From: Candidatus Moranbacteria bacterium GW2011_GWE2_36_40
Lineage (GTDB): Bacteria; Patescibacteriota; Minisyncoccia; Moranbacterales; GWC2-37-73
Assembly (NCBI GenBank): GCA_000991645.1
Contig: LBRX01000032.1
Coordinates: 1 to 11,278, forward strand
Reading direction: 5' to 3'
DNA length: 11,278 nucleotides
Shown here: piece by piece, positions 4,249 to 11,179 of the stretch
How positions within the stretch are numbered: the first letter of the stretch is position 1
Layout: each line of letters opens with the position of its first letter
Made by a program: the position numbers and the translations under genes
The notes under the pieces: generated by a model
Told to the model about the DNA's origin: nothing
Seen by the model: only the letters and a program-made list of their open reading frames with translations
Databases searched by the model: none

Positions 4249-6879
4249 ATGAAAGAACTTCCAAAAATATACGAACCGCAAAAAGTTGAGGATGAAATTT
4301 ATGCTCGCTGGGAACAAAGTGGTTGTTTTAATCCTGATAATATAGATTCAAAAGAAGCTTATTGCAACATCCTTCCCCCACCGAATGCCAATGGCGAATT
4401 ACATATTGGTCACGCTAGTGGATATACCGTGATGGATATTTTTGGTCGCTACGCTCGAATGAACGGCAAAAAAACATTGCTTCTTCCTGGAAAAGATCAT
4501 GCTGGAATTCAAACGCAAGTTGTTTTTGAAAAAAAAATACAAGCTGAGCTAGGGCTTTCTCGTCAAGAAATTGGACGCGAAGATTTTTACAAAAAAACTT
4601 ATGACTTTTGCATTGACCGTGCAAATTATATGCGCAGCCAAGAAAAAAAGATTGGGATCTCTGCTGATTGGTCACGAGAAAAATTTACACTTGACCCGGA
4701 TGTGCTCAAAACTGCACTTGAAACTTTCGTAAAAATGCACGAGGATGGTTTAATTTACAAAGGAAAAAGAATTATCAACTGGTGTCCACGCTGTGGAACC
4801 GCACTTTCCGATGTGGAAGTTTTGCACAAAGAAACTCCTGGAAAACTATATTTTATTAAATATCCACTTGAAAATTCAACTGAATTTATAACAGTTGCAA
4901 CAACTCGCCCAGAAACAATGTTGGGAGACACTGCCGTAGCAGTTAATCCAAAAGACAAGCATTATTCAAAATTAGTTGGAAAAAATATTGTTTTGCCACT
5001 GCAAAATACAATCATTCCAATCATTGCAGATAAACGTATTGATTTATCATTTGGAACTGGCGCTGTAAAAATAACACCGTCTCACGATCCTCTTGACTGG
5101 GAAATCGGCAAAGATCACAAACTAGCAGAAATCCAAATCATTGACGAAAAAGCGTTGATAACAGATCTTGGTGGAAAATATGCAGGACTTACCACACACG
5201 AAGCGCGAGAAGAAATTCTTAAAGATCTTGAAAAATTAAACTTGCTAGAAAAAATTGAAGAGATGACGCACAGTGTTTCAATTTGCGAACGTTGCAAAAC
5301 CATTATCGAACCACTCACTTCAAATCAATGGTTTGTAAATGTTAATGCGGAAAATTATTCCCTAAAGAAAGAAGCGATAAAATCAATTGAAAGTGGAATG
5401 ATTGAAATCTTTCCAAGCAATTTCAAAAAAATACTCGCTGATTGGTTTGGCAATTTGCATGATTGGTGTATTAGTCGGCAGATCTGGTGGGGACCACAAT
5501 TCCCTGTTTGGTATTGTAATGACTCACAACTTACAACTCACAACTCACAACCAAAATGCAGTGAACCAATAGTTTCCATTGAAAAAATTGATAGCTGCCC
5601 ACATTGTGGCGGAGCGGTGGTGCAAGATGAAAACACTCTTGATACCTGGTTTACATCGTCTCAATGGCCATATACCACATTAAAATCAAATGGAAAGGAT
5701 TTTGAAACATTCTTCTCATCAGATATGATGATTATGGGGCGCGACCTTTTGTTTTTTTGGTCATCGCGAATGATCATGATGAGTCTTTATACAACAAAAA
5801 AAGTTCCGTTTAAAAATTTATTTTTTACTGGACTCGTGCTCGACAAAGATGGACACAAATTTTCCAAATCAAGAGGAAACGGAATTGATCCACTCACTGT
5901 TATTGATAAATTTGGCGCTGATGCTTTGCGCATGAGTCTTATCATGGATAGTGCCCCCGGACAAAACTCACGACTGTATGAAGAAAAAATTGAAACATTT
6001 CGAAATTTTGCCAACAAACTTTGGAACATTTCACGCTATTGCCTTTCCCAAGAAAATTTCAAATTGGTTGAAGATATTTCCGAGGAAGATATAAACTCAG
6101 AGGCAGATCGTTGGATTGCTGAAAGCTTGAATGAATTAATTGGAAAAACAAATCAACTGTTTGAAAGCAAACAAATCTCTGTTGCAGCTGACTTGTTGAA
6201 AACATTTACATGGAATTCATTTGCAGATGGGTATATTGAAGCTCAAAAAATAGAGAAAAATGAAAAAATGCTTGGGTATGTTTTGGATAAATTACTCAAA
6301 TTGTGGCATCCATTTATCCCCTTCGTGACTGAACACATTTGGACTTTGGCAGGAGAGAAAGAATTATTAATGATTTCAAAGTGGCCAGCTCACAAAGAGA
6401 ACAAGCAAACAAAAACTTCTTCCTATTTTCCATTTGTATTATCACTCAACAAAACAATAAGAAATGTTAGAAAAGAAAAAAATATAGAATCCACCAAAAA
6501 AATAGAACTCTGGATAGAAACAACCTCTGAATTATCCAAAAAAGTATTGTTAGACAACGCAGATTTTATAAAGAAATCAGCAGGAATTTCTGTTATTAAA
6601 TTTAATAAGACACTTATTGGTGGTTTTATTCAGAGAGTTGTTGGAGAATGTGTTATAAAAATTCCGCTTGATGGTCTTGTTGATGTTGAAAAAGAAAAAA
6701 CAAAAGCTGAAAAAGAAATAGTAAATCTTGAAAAATTTATTGCCGGATCAACAGCAAGATTGAGCAATAAAGATTTTGTTTCCAAAGCTCCAGCAGAAGT
6801 TATTTCTCAACAAAAAGAAACTCTTGAAAGAAAACAAGCTGAACTTGCCGAACTCAAAAAACATTTAGCCTCTTTATAA
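4249..6879 (+). CDS. valS: Valine-tRNA ligase (ValRS)
   Basis: Class I aminoacyl-tRNA synthetase charging tRNA-Val, with an editing domain that removes misactivated threonine. Seen: PPPNANGELHIGHA with HIGH at 52-55; zinc-type CPRC at 179-182; editing-domain TTRPETMLGDTAVAV from 218; a second Cys pair CERC at 346-349; SRQIWWGPQFPVWYC before a zinc ribbon; DTWFTSSQWP; the signature loop as KFSKS (537-541) instead of KMSKS; an anticodon-binding region; and a C-terminal coiled-coil arm at about 805-876, the ValRS hallmark. Length (876) is normal. Oddity: the ribbon cysteines C423 and C437 are pushed apart by a 7-bp repeat array, while C450 and C453 keep their spacing. It has its own promoter; the PrsW-like gene lies 49 bp downstream and may be co-transcribed. 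Confidence 0.97.
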   Translation: MKELPKIYEPQKVEDEIYARWEQSGCFNPDNIDSKEAYCNILPPPNANGELHIGHASGYTVMDIFGRYARMNGKKTLLLPGKDHAGIQTQVVFEKKIQAELGLSRQEIGREDFYKKTYDFCIDRANYMRSQEKKIGISADWSREKFTLDPDVLKTALETFVKMHEDGLIYKGKRIINWCPRCGTALSDVEVLHKETPGKLYFIKYPLENSTEFITVATTRPETMLGDTAVAVNPKDKHYSKLVGKNIVLPLQNTIIPIIADKRIDLSFGTGAVKITPSHDPLDWEIGKDHKLAEIQIIDEKALITDLGGKYAGLTTHEAREEILKDLEKLNLLEKIEEMTHSVSICERCKTIIEPLTSNQWFVNVNAENYSLKKEAIKSIESGMIEIFPSNFKKILADWFGNLHDWCISRQIWWGPQFPVWYCNDSQLTTHNSQPKCSEPIVSIEKIDSCPHCGGAVVQDENTLDTWFTSSQWPYTTLKSNGKDFETFFSSDMMIMGRDLLFFWSSRMIMMSLYTTKKVPFKNLFFTGLVLDKDGHKFSKSRGNGIDPLTVIDKFGADALRMSLIMDSAPGQNSRLYEEKIETFRNFANKLWNISRYCLSQENFKLVEDISEEDINSEADRWIAESLNELIGKTNQLFESKQISVAADLLKTFTWNSFADGYIEAQKIEKNEKMLGYVLDKLLKLWHPFIPFVTEHIWTLAGEKELLMISKWPAHKENKQTKTSSYFPFVLSLNKTIRNVRKEKNIESTKKIELWIETTSELSKKVLLDNADFIKKSAGISVIKFNKTLIGGFIQRVVGECVIKIPLDGLVDVEKEKTKAEKEIVNLEKFIAGSTARLSNKDFVSKAPAEVISQQKETLERKQAELAELKKHLASL
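5522..5551. repeat. 7-bp tandem repeat (ACTCACA)4 in valS
   Basis: ACTCACA, ACTTACA, ACTCACA, ACTCACA and a partial AC, adding SQLTTHNSQ between zinc-ribbon cysteines C423 and C437, which in most ValRS form a close C-x2-C pair. Confidence 0.85.
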
Positions 6880-6928
6880 CTATGATCTTCACAGATTCGT
6901 ATTAATTTCGTAGTCTTATATCGGTTCT

Positions 6929-7510
6929 ATGCGTCAACTTGAATCATTTTTTTGGGGAATTATTGCGGCTCTTGGTGCATTGATTTTTCAACTTATCATC
7001 TATATAGGTTTTTTTTCTTGGACAAATTTGGATATAAAAACCATAACATTCCAACAGCTTTTCGTGATTCCACAATTCATTTTAATAGGTGCATTTATTG
7101 AAGAAAGCTTCAAATATCTTATTATTTCAAAACAAATTGACACTTTTTCTCAAAACAGATTTTATATAATAAATTCTATGTTTGTTGGATTGGGTTTTTT
7201 TGCAACTGAAATGCTACTCGCCAACATGTCAGGTGATGCAATACAAACAAAATTTATCTGCGAGATAGCTATTGTCCATTTGGGATCAGCGGGACTCATT
7301 GGTTATTTTGTGGCAACAAAAAATCCTGGAAAATTTTTGACTTTTCTGACAACAGTTGCCCTGGTCACCTTTTTTCACTCAATATACAACCTTTTAATCA
7401 TACAAAGAACTTTTGCCACAAATATTACCATCATATTTTTATTATCATTACTAGTGCTTCTAAACATTATTAATTTTTTTAAAATTAATTCCAAGCTTGC
7501 ACAAGACTAA
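6929..7510 (+). CDS. PrsW-like intramembrane protease
   Basis: A 193-residue multi-pass membrane protein with several hydrophobic segments (about 8-30, 43-57, 80-98, 112-129, 137-157 and 166-186). Motifs of the PrsW family (M82, glutamic-type intramembrane protease) are in order: FIEESFK with E58/E59 and K62, FVGLGFFATE with E94, H117 in VHLGSAGLIGYF, and FFHSIYN with H150 and N154. It is somewhat short for the family. In Bacillus, PrsW cleaves the anti-sigma factor RsiW; the substrate here is unknown. It starts 49 bp after valS with no strong promoter or Shine-Dalgarno in the gap; the end of the gene contains the -35 box of the hsp20 promoter. The related CPBP family is the main alternative, but the motif order favours PrsW. 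Confidence 0.75.
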   Translation: MRQLESFFWGIIAALGALIFQLIIYIGFFSWTNLDIKTITFQQLFVIPQFILIGAFIEESFKYLIISKQIDTFSQNRFYIINSMFVGLGFFATEMLLANMSGDAIQTKFICEIAIVHLGSAGLIGYFVATKNPGKFLTFLTTVALVTFFHSIYNLLIIQRTFATNITIIFLLSLLVLLNIINFFKINSKLAQD

Positions 7511-7525
7511 CAAATATCCTATAAT
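7497..7525 (+). promoter_or_regulatory. sigma70 promoter for the hsp20 gene
   Basis: TTGCAC (7497-7502, overlapping the last codons of the upstream gene), 17 bases, perfect TATAAT (7520-7525). The predicted start near 7532 gives a leader of about 89 bases, much longer than at the other genes here. Confidence 0.65.
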
Positions 7526-7620
7526 ATTATTATCAGAAATTAATTCTTAAACAGGGGGAATCAACTGCTTTGAGGCCAAAAAACATGCCACAAAATAATT
7601 GATTTTGAAAAAATAAAACT

Positions 7621-8130
7621 ATGCTTAAAACAAAAAAATCTTTTTTTGAAAGAGTTACCGGCGCAACATCAATTGAACCAGATGGTCGTCAAAATCCATC
7701 AATGCCAATATATGCCGAAGAGGAAGAAGCCGAAATGATTATGCATGCTCAACCTCAAAGGAATGTTTTTGTGGAAGAAGAAAATTTTTCTTCTGATGCT
7801 GAAGGACAATTAACCATTGACGTGTATCAAACTGAAGGAGAGATTGTTATAAAATCAACCATAGCAGGAGTTAAACCTGAAGATTTGGATGTTTCCATAA
7901 ACAACGACATGGTCACAATCAAGGGAGAACGAAAGAATGAAGAAATGGTTAATGCTGAAAATTATTACTATCAAGAATGTTACTGGGGACATTTTTCTCG
8001 ATCAGTTGTTCTCCCTGTTGATATTATCTCAGACAAAGCGGAAGCTTCTTTGAAAAATGGTATCCTTACAATTCGCCTTCCGAAAGCTGACACAACAAAA
8101 ATCAAGCGCATTCAAGTTCGTGGATTCTAA
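7621..8130 (+). CDS. Small heat-shock protein, Hsp20 / alpha-crystallin family
   Basis: ATP-independent cytoplasmic chaperone that holds unfolding proteins, normally as an oligomer. Seen: an N-terminal arm of about 60 acidic, methionine-containing residues; an alpha-crystallin domain at about 62-157 (LTIDVYQTEGEIVIKSTIAGVKPEDL start, FSRSVVLP, then the signature ASLKNGILTIRLPK); and a C-terminal I-x-I/V anchor (IQV at 164-166) used in oligomer assembly. Length 169 is normal. It has its own promoter and a strong terminator, so it is a single-gene transcript. No CIRCE or HAIR operator is visible, so heat control, if any, is not explained by those. Confidence 0.93.
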   Translation: MLKTKKSFFERVTGATSIEPDGRQNPSMPIYAEEEEAEMIMHAQPQRNVFVEEENFSSDAEGQLTIDVYQTEGEIVIKSTIAGVKPEDLDVSINNDMVTIKGERKNEEMVNAENYYYQECYWGHFSRSVVLPVDIISDKAEASLKNGILTIRLPKADTTKIKRIQVRGF

Positions 8131-8161
8131 AGATATTTTTAGTTCTGCATACTAGACTTAT

Positions 8162-8199
8162 AAAAAGAAGATGACTCAATTTGGGTTATCTTCTTTTTT
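8162..8199 (+). terminator. Rho-independent terminator after the hsp20 gene
   Basis: AAAAAGAA-GATGACTC pairs with GGGTTATC-TTCTTTTT through a 5-base loop (AATTT): an unbroken stem of about 16 pairs including G-U pairs, ending in a T run. Its A and T tails are near-symmetrical, but the gene order favours the plus strand. Confidence 0.85.
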
Positions 8200-8203
8200 A
8201 CTC

Positions 8204-8232
8204 TTGTTACTTTTCAATAATTACAGTATGCT
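8204..8232 (+). promoter_or_regulatory. Candidate promoter for the VanW gene, implying a leaderless mRNA
   Basis: TTGTTA (8204-8209), 17 bases, TATGCT (8227-8232). The ATG is at 8239, about where transcription would begin, so the mRNA would have little or no leader. No Shine-Dalgarno is present. Confidence 0.4.
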
Positions 8233-8238
8233 AAAATC

Positions 8239-9558
8239 ATGTATAGATATTCATACTTGCTGTTCGGATTTTTTCTCCTTAGTATAAACTCCGTCAAAGC
8301 AGCTCCAACTGAAATTTCAAATGATCCATCCAAGGCTGACCCAGCAGCTATTGTTTTGACGTTAACTGTTGGACAATATTCCGATCAGATCTCGCAGAAT
8401 GAGCTGGACAAATGGACAAAAGAAGACAATATTTTTTCCCTATCCTCAAGCATTAAAAATGAATTTGGAAACACGAGCTATTGCCCAGTAAGTAAAATTT
8501 TCTGCAACCTAATACTCACCAGAACACAGAAACAATATCTGCACCTTTCGCCTGATTCCTCTTTGGATATGAGCGCGATAAGAGCACATGTAGAAGATCT
8601 ATCAAGGAAAACAAATCGCGATCCACTGGAAGCAAAATTTAAGGTAGAAAATGGAGTAGTAACATCATTTGGGGAATCTCAAGATGGAATTACTTTGGAT
8701 ATTGAAAAAAGTATTGAAGCTATTATCAACACACTCAATCAAGACCAAAACGTTTCAAACAAAAATATTGCGCTTCCCTTTGAAGCAAAAAAAGTTTCCA
8801 CCAACTATGGCGATGTTAACAACCTTGGAATTTCCTCATTGATTGGCAAAGGAGCTTCAAATTTTAAAGGATCACCAAAAAACAGAATTTTTAATATAAA
8901 AGTTGCTGCTGACAGATTTAATGGTTTGCTTATTAAGCCTGGGGAAGAATTTTCTTTTGTAAAGAATTTAGGCGAAGTTGATGGAGAACATGGATATCTG
9001 CCAGAACTTGTAATCAAAAATAATGTAACGGAGCCAGAATTTGGAGGTGGAATATGCCAAGTTTCTACCACAGCTTTTAGAGCTGCCATTAACTCAGGAC
9101 TAGAAATCACTGCTCGCAGAAATCACGCATATCCTGTTTCATATTATAGTCCTCAAGGAATGGATGCAGCTGTCTATGTCCCAAATCCAGATCTAAGATT
9201 TAAAAACAATACTCCAAATCATATCCTTATCCAAACAAACATTGTAGGCACAGAGCTTACATTTGATTTTTATGGTACTGATGATGGGAGAAAAACGACA
9301 GTAGATGGCCCACATGTTACCCAAAGAGAGCCAGATGGATCACTTAAGACATACTTTACTCAAAAAGTTATCGACAAAGCTGGAAATGAATTTATTAACG
9401 ATGTTTTTAAGAGTTCATACAACTCACCATACAAATATCCTCATCCAGGAGGTCCTGTTCTCAGCGCAAAACCATCCAATTGGTCAGAAGAAGAATGGAA
9501 GGCATACAAAAAAACATTGAAAGATATGGCAAAAGCTGCTAGCAACACAAAAAGATAG
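8239..9558 (+). CDS. Secreted VanW-domain protein
   Basis: An exported or cell-wall protein of unknown exact role. VanW proteins are linked to the cell envelope; the name comes from vancomycin-resistance clusters, but resistance is not implied here. Seen: a signal peptide (MYRYSYLLFGFFLLSINSVKA, cleavage after about residue 21), an N-terminal region (about 35-205) matching the position of the peptidoglycan-binding-like domain found in YoaR/VanW proteins, then the VanW domain at about 217-340 with KPGEEFSF, FGGGICQVSTT (G269-G271, C273), RNHAYPVSYY and MDAAVY motifs. The tail (341-439) is lysine-rich, with a PYKYPHPGGP stretch. Start ATG fits the signal peptide and the promoter. It is monocistronic: a terminator precedes it and the tRNA promoter begins 15 bp after its stop. 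Confidence 0.9.
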   Translation: MYRYSYLLFGFFLLSINSVKAAPTEISNDPSKADPAAIVLTLTVGQYSDQISQNELDKWTKEDNIFSLSSSIKNEFGNTSYCPVSKIFCNLILTRTQKQYLHLSPDSSLDMSAIRAHVEDLSRKTNRDPLEAKFKVENGVVTSFGESQDGITLDIEKSIEAIINTLNQDQNVSNKNIALPFEAKKVSTNYGDVNNLGISSLIGKGASNFKGSPKNRIFNIKVAADRFNGLLIKPGEEFSFVKNLGEVDGEHGYLPELVIKNNVTEPEFGGGICQVSTTAFRAAINSGLEITARRNHAYPVSYYSPQGMDAAVYVPNPDLRFKNNTPNHILIQTNIVGTELTFDFYGTDDGRKTTVDGPHVTQREPDGSLKTYFTQKVIDKAGNEFINDVFKSSYNSPYKYPHPGGPVLSAKPSNWSEEEWKAYKKTLKDMAKAASNTKR

Positions 9559-9572
9559 ACGATCCACACAGA

Positions 9573-9601
9573 TTGACTAAGAACAAAAAAGCTGCTATGA
9601 T
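9573..9601 (+). promoter_or_regulatory. Strong sigma70 promoter for the tRNA cluster
   Basis: TTGACT (9573-9578), 17 bases, TATGAT (9596-9601). Transcription would start about 14 bases before tRNA-Lys. No other promoter is obvious before the terminator at 10149, so the three tRNAs are probably one transcript. Confidence 0.65.
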
Positions 9602-9621
9602 TGGTTAGTTGTTGAAAAATA

Positions 9622-9694
9622 GGGTTATTAGCTCAGTTGGTAGAGCAGCGGCCTCTTAAGCCGACGGTCGCAGGTTCGAATCCTGCATAACCCA
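9622..9694 (+). tRNA. tRNA-Lys (anticodon CUU)
   Basis: Acceptor GGGTTAT/ATAACCC, D-arm GCTCAGTTGGTAGAGC, anticodon loop CTCTTAA (CUU) on stem GCGGC/GCCGA with a G-A mismatch at 27-43, T-arm GCAGG-TTCGAAT-CCTGC, discriminator A. CCA is not encoded. Its last bases are repeated 155 bp downstream (9833-9851). Confidence 0.95.
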
Positions 9695-9696
9695 CA
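9678..9696 (+). repeat. 19-bp direct repeat, first copy (3' end of tRNA-Lys)
   Basis: GAATCCTGCATAACCCACA recurs exactly at 9833-9851. It spans the T-arm 3' strand, the acceptor 3' strand and two flanking bases, as expected of an att-like or target duplication around an insert at the tRNA 3' end. Confidence 0.8.
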
Positions 9697-9736
9697 TTTT
9701 TTAAAAACTCTTTTCTTTTTGAGAGTTTTAAAAAAT
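9696..9736. repeat. AT-rich inverted repeat directly after tRNA-Lys
   Basis: ATTTTTTAAAAACTC pairs with GAGTTTTAAAAAAT, with one bulged A and a T-rich loop. It lacks a T run after the stem, so it is not a standard terminator; it may be part of the insert. Confidence 0.5.
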
Positions 9737-9740
9737 ATTT

Positions 9741-9848
9741 GGGTTATAGAAGGATTCGAAGGGCGCGAGTAGAATGCGAGGAATACGAGCATTCTGTGTG
9801 TAGTGCCCAGGTCTCCGAGTCGGAGCGAGGAGGAATCCTGCATAACCC
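9741..9848 (+). other. Structured tRNA-Lys-derived insert (possible ncRNA or mobile mini-element)
   Basis: A 108-base, relatively GC-rich segment with nested complementary arms: P1 GGGTTAT/ATAACCC (9741-9747, 9842-9848), P2 AGGATTC/GAATCCT (9751-9757, 9833-9839), P3 GGGCGC/GTGCCC (9761-9766, 9803-9808), P3b AGAATGC/GCATTCT (9771-9777, 9789-9795) and P4 CTCCG/CGGAG (9813-9817, 9821-9825). Its 3' end is identical to the tRNA-Lys 3' end; its 5' end (GGGTTAT...AGGATTCGAA) is an inverted version of the tRNA acceptor plus T-arm. It matches no RNA family I recognise. One plus-strand frame is open through the segment, but the pairing explains the sequence better than coding does. It probably lies within the tRNA transcript. 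Confidence 0.6.
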
Positions 9849-9851
9849 ACA
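9833..9851 (+). repeat. 19-bp direct repeat, second copy
   Basis: Exact second copy of 9678-9696, at the end of the structured insert and not preceded by a tRNA body. Confidence 0.8.
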
Positions 9852-9878
9852 ACGTAAAGACGCTTTGCGTCCACGTTG
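9850..9878. repeat. REP-like hairpin between insert and tRNA-Arg
   Basis: CAACGT...ACGTTG outside and GACGC-TTT-GCGTC inside form a compact hairpin with small asymmetric internal bulges. There is no T run after it. It may be a processing or spacer structure in the tRNA transcript, or a dispersed palindrome. Confidence 0.55.
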
Positions 9879-9887
9879 CACAGCAGA

Positions 9888-9959
9888 GCCCCCATAGCTC
9901 AACGGATAGAGCAATAGCCTTCTAAGCTGAAGATCTAGGTTCGATTCCTGGTGGGGGTA
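9888..9959 (+). tRNA. tRNA-Arg (anticodon UCU)
   Basis: Acceptor GCCCCCA/TGGGGGT (terminal G-U), D-arm GCTCAACGGATAGAGC, anticodon loop CTTCTAA (UCU), T-arm CTAGG-TTCGATT-CCTGG, discriminator A, no encoded CCA. The anticodon stem ATAGC/GCTGA has an A-A mismatch at 27-43 and a T-G pair next to it. Confidence 0.93.
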
Positions 9960-10000
9960 CATGTTAAGAAATTTTTAATTTTATGGTAAAACAAAAGTTT

Positions 10001-10039
10001 GTGGTACTTTGGTCGAGGGTTCGATTCCCTCTGGCCACC
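10001..10039 (+). pseudogene. tRNA 3' fragment
   Basis: A T-arm GAGGG-TTCGATT-CCCTC (10015-10031) followed by a plausible acceptor 3' strand TGGCCAC (10032-10038) and C. The matching 5' strand (GTGGCCA), D-arm and anticodon arm are absent; the AT-rich 9960-10000 does not supply them. Only GTGG at 10001-10004 could pair with the end. It is a remnant, possibly left by integration or deletion at a former tRNA gene; identity unknown. Confidence 0.7.
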
Positions 10040-10051
10040 CCCCTGAAAATT

Positions 10052-11113
10052 TTATACACAATGCGCCCGTAGCTCAACGGATAGAGTACTTGGCTTCGAA
10101 CCAAGGGGTTGTAGGTTCGAGTCCTGCCGGGCGCACAAAACAGGACACAAGGAGGCAGAAATGCCTTCTTTTGCCTTATTAGAGCCAAAATCAGCTAGTT
10201 CGAAAGCCTCATTTAGCATTGGCATGAACTTCAACATAAATTCAAATGCAAAAGTGTAGTTGGGGCTGATTTTATCGGCATTTAATGCAAGGTTCGAAAA
10301 AATATAGCTCAAAAGTAATCGCTTATCTTCTGTTTTAGCTTTTGGATTTTGGTAAATAGCAGAAGCTTTCAATGCAAGTTCGTGGATAGCATAACCAGCC
10401 TCATAATATGCAGTTCTTGATTTGCTTAATTTCTCAAGAGTATCAATAGCGTCTTCTTTTTCTTTGGTTGATTCTTGCATTATTTTCTCACAAAGAGCTG
10501 TCGGCATTTTGCCATCCAATTTATCCCTATAAGCTTGCTCAATGCGCTGATCAGTTGTCCTAATGATGCGACTAAGTGATTCTCTTTTTTGATTGTTGTA
10601 GTCAATTTCATTGACATGGCTTTCTTTCATTGCCTTTATTAGCCAACTTAACACTCGTTCATTTTTTGGAGCGACCTCATTAAACAAAGGAAATAGCTGA
10701 TTCTCAACCTCATACTGTTTCATCCACTTTGTTTGACTACACTCTTTGTAATGGTTGCAATGACCATACCAATGACCCTTTTGAAGCTCCCAGGTTATGG
10801 TGCCACCGCATTCATCGCATTTAATTTTAGCCTTAAAAATTGGGAGGTGTGTTTTATATTGAGGATTTTCATTTTTACGTGTAAGTCTTTTTTGAACAAC
10901 ATCAAAAAGCTCCTTGGAAATTATGGGTTCATGTTTTCCTTGATATATTTCACCCATCCAGCGCATTTTTCCATAAAAGTAGGGGTTTGATAAATGTTCA
11001 TGTATTCTACTTTTGCAAATCTTCTTACCGCTGCCACTTCTCAATCCCTCTTTGTACATTGTCTCCATCAGAGCATTGAGAGAATAGTTTCCAGTGGAAT
11101 ATAATTCAAACAT
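10052..11113 (-). CDS. Large serine recombinase, C-terminal part only (5'-truncated, probable pseudogene)
   Basis: Seen: a Recombinase-domain segment (MFELYSTGNYSL, NPYFYGKMRWMGE, HEPIISKELFDVVQKRL, about 1-75), a zinc-ribbon-like part (CDEC near 97-100, then CNHYKEC) and a charged helical region at about 165-240. Family-like sequence continues in frame upstream of the ATG (KSIGERRNTKHVIDEEKAPLVKK) to 11184, where an IS-like end begins, apparently within the Tyr codon of the GY-K motif. The entire catalytic resolvase domain is missing, so the product cannot recombine DNA. The last ~35 residues are encoded by the antisense of tRNA-Arg(UCG) and its flank; the gene ends inside or just past the tRNA, as does the left recombinase at tRNA-Glu. 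The two are different proteins, not copies of one gene. Confidence 0.8.
   Translation of the reverse strand: MFELYSTGNYSLNALMETMYKEGLRSGSGKKICKSRIHEHLSNPYFYGKMRWMGEIYQGKHEPIISKELFDVVQKRLTRKNENPQYKTHLPIFKAKIKCDECGGTITWELQKGHWYGHCNHYKECSQTKWMKQYEVENQLFPLFNEVAPKNERVLSWLIKAMKESHVNEIDYNNQKRESLSRIIRTTDQRIEQAYRDKLDGKMPTALCEKIMQESTKEKEDAIDTLEKLSKSRTAYYEAGYAIHELALKASAIYQNPKAKTEDKRLLLSYIFSNLALNADKISPNYTFAFEFMLKFMPMLNEAFELADFGSNKAKEGISASLCPVLCARQDSNLQPLGSKPSTLSVELRAHCV
10063..10135 (+). tRNA. tRNA-Arg (anticodon UCG)
   Basis: Acceptor GCGCCCG/CGGGCGC, D-arm GCTCAACGGATAGAGT, anticodon stem CTTGG/CCAAG with loop CTTCGAA (UCG), T-arm GTAGG-TTCGAGT-CCTGC, discriminator A, CCA not encoded. The whole gene is antisense to the 3' end of the right recombinase frame. 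Confidence 0.95.
10149..10172 (+). terminator. Terminator of the tRNA cluster
   Basis: AAGGAGGCA-GAAA-TGCCTTCTT: a 9-bp stem with one G-U pair and a GNRA-type GAAA loop, ending in TTT. It lies 13 bases after tRNA-Arg(UCG), inside the 3' part of the oppositely oriented recombinase frame. Confidence 0.65.
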
Positions 11114-11179
11114 TTTTTTGACCAGTGGCGCTTTTTCTTCATCAATGACATGCTTCGTATTTCTCCTCTCCCCAATAGA

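Noticed and set aside
2044..7510. PrsW-like protease and ECF-like sigma factor as one signalling pathway (PrsW-RsiW-SigW type)
   Set aside because: They are 4 kb apart on opposite strands with housekeeping genes between, and no anti-sigma factor is present; nothing links them here.
8239..9558. Vancomycin resistance function for the VanW protein
   Set aside because: No vanHAX or other resistance genes are nearby, and VanW domains occur widely in envelope proteins with no resistance role.
9744..9962. Minus-strand open frames with the phrase CRIRTCDRRL / HQESNLDLQL
   Set aside because: These are translated antisense tRNA genes (Lys, Arg) and the palindromic insert, a familiar false-gene pattern.
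9964..10188. Minus-strand frame with PGRTRTYNPLVRSQVLYPLSYG
   Set aside because: Antisense of tRNA-Arg(UCG) and the tRNA 3' fragment; not a protein.
168..11168. Single IS insertion joining both window ends (circular molecule)
   Set aside because: The flanks ATAAGAATAT and ATAGACTTAT are not direct repeats as one insertion would leave, and the two recombinases are different proteins.
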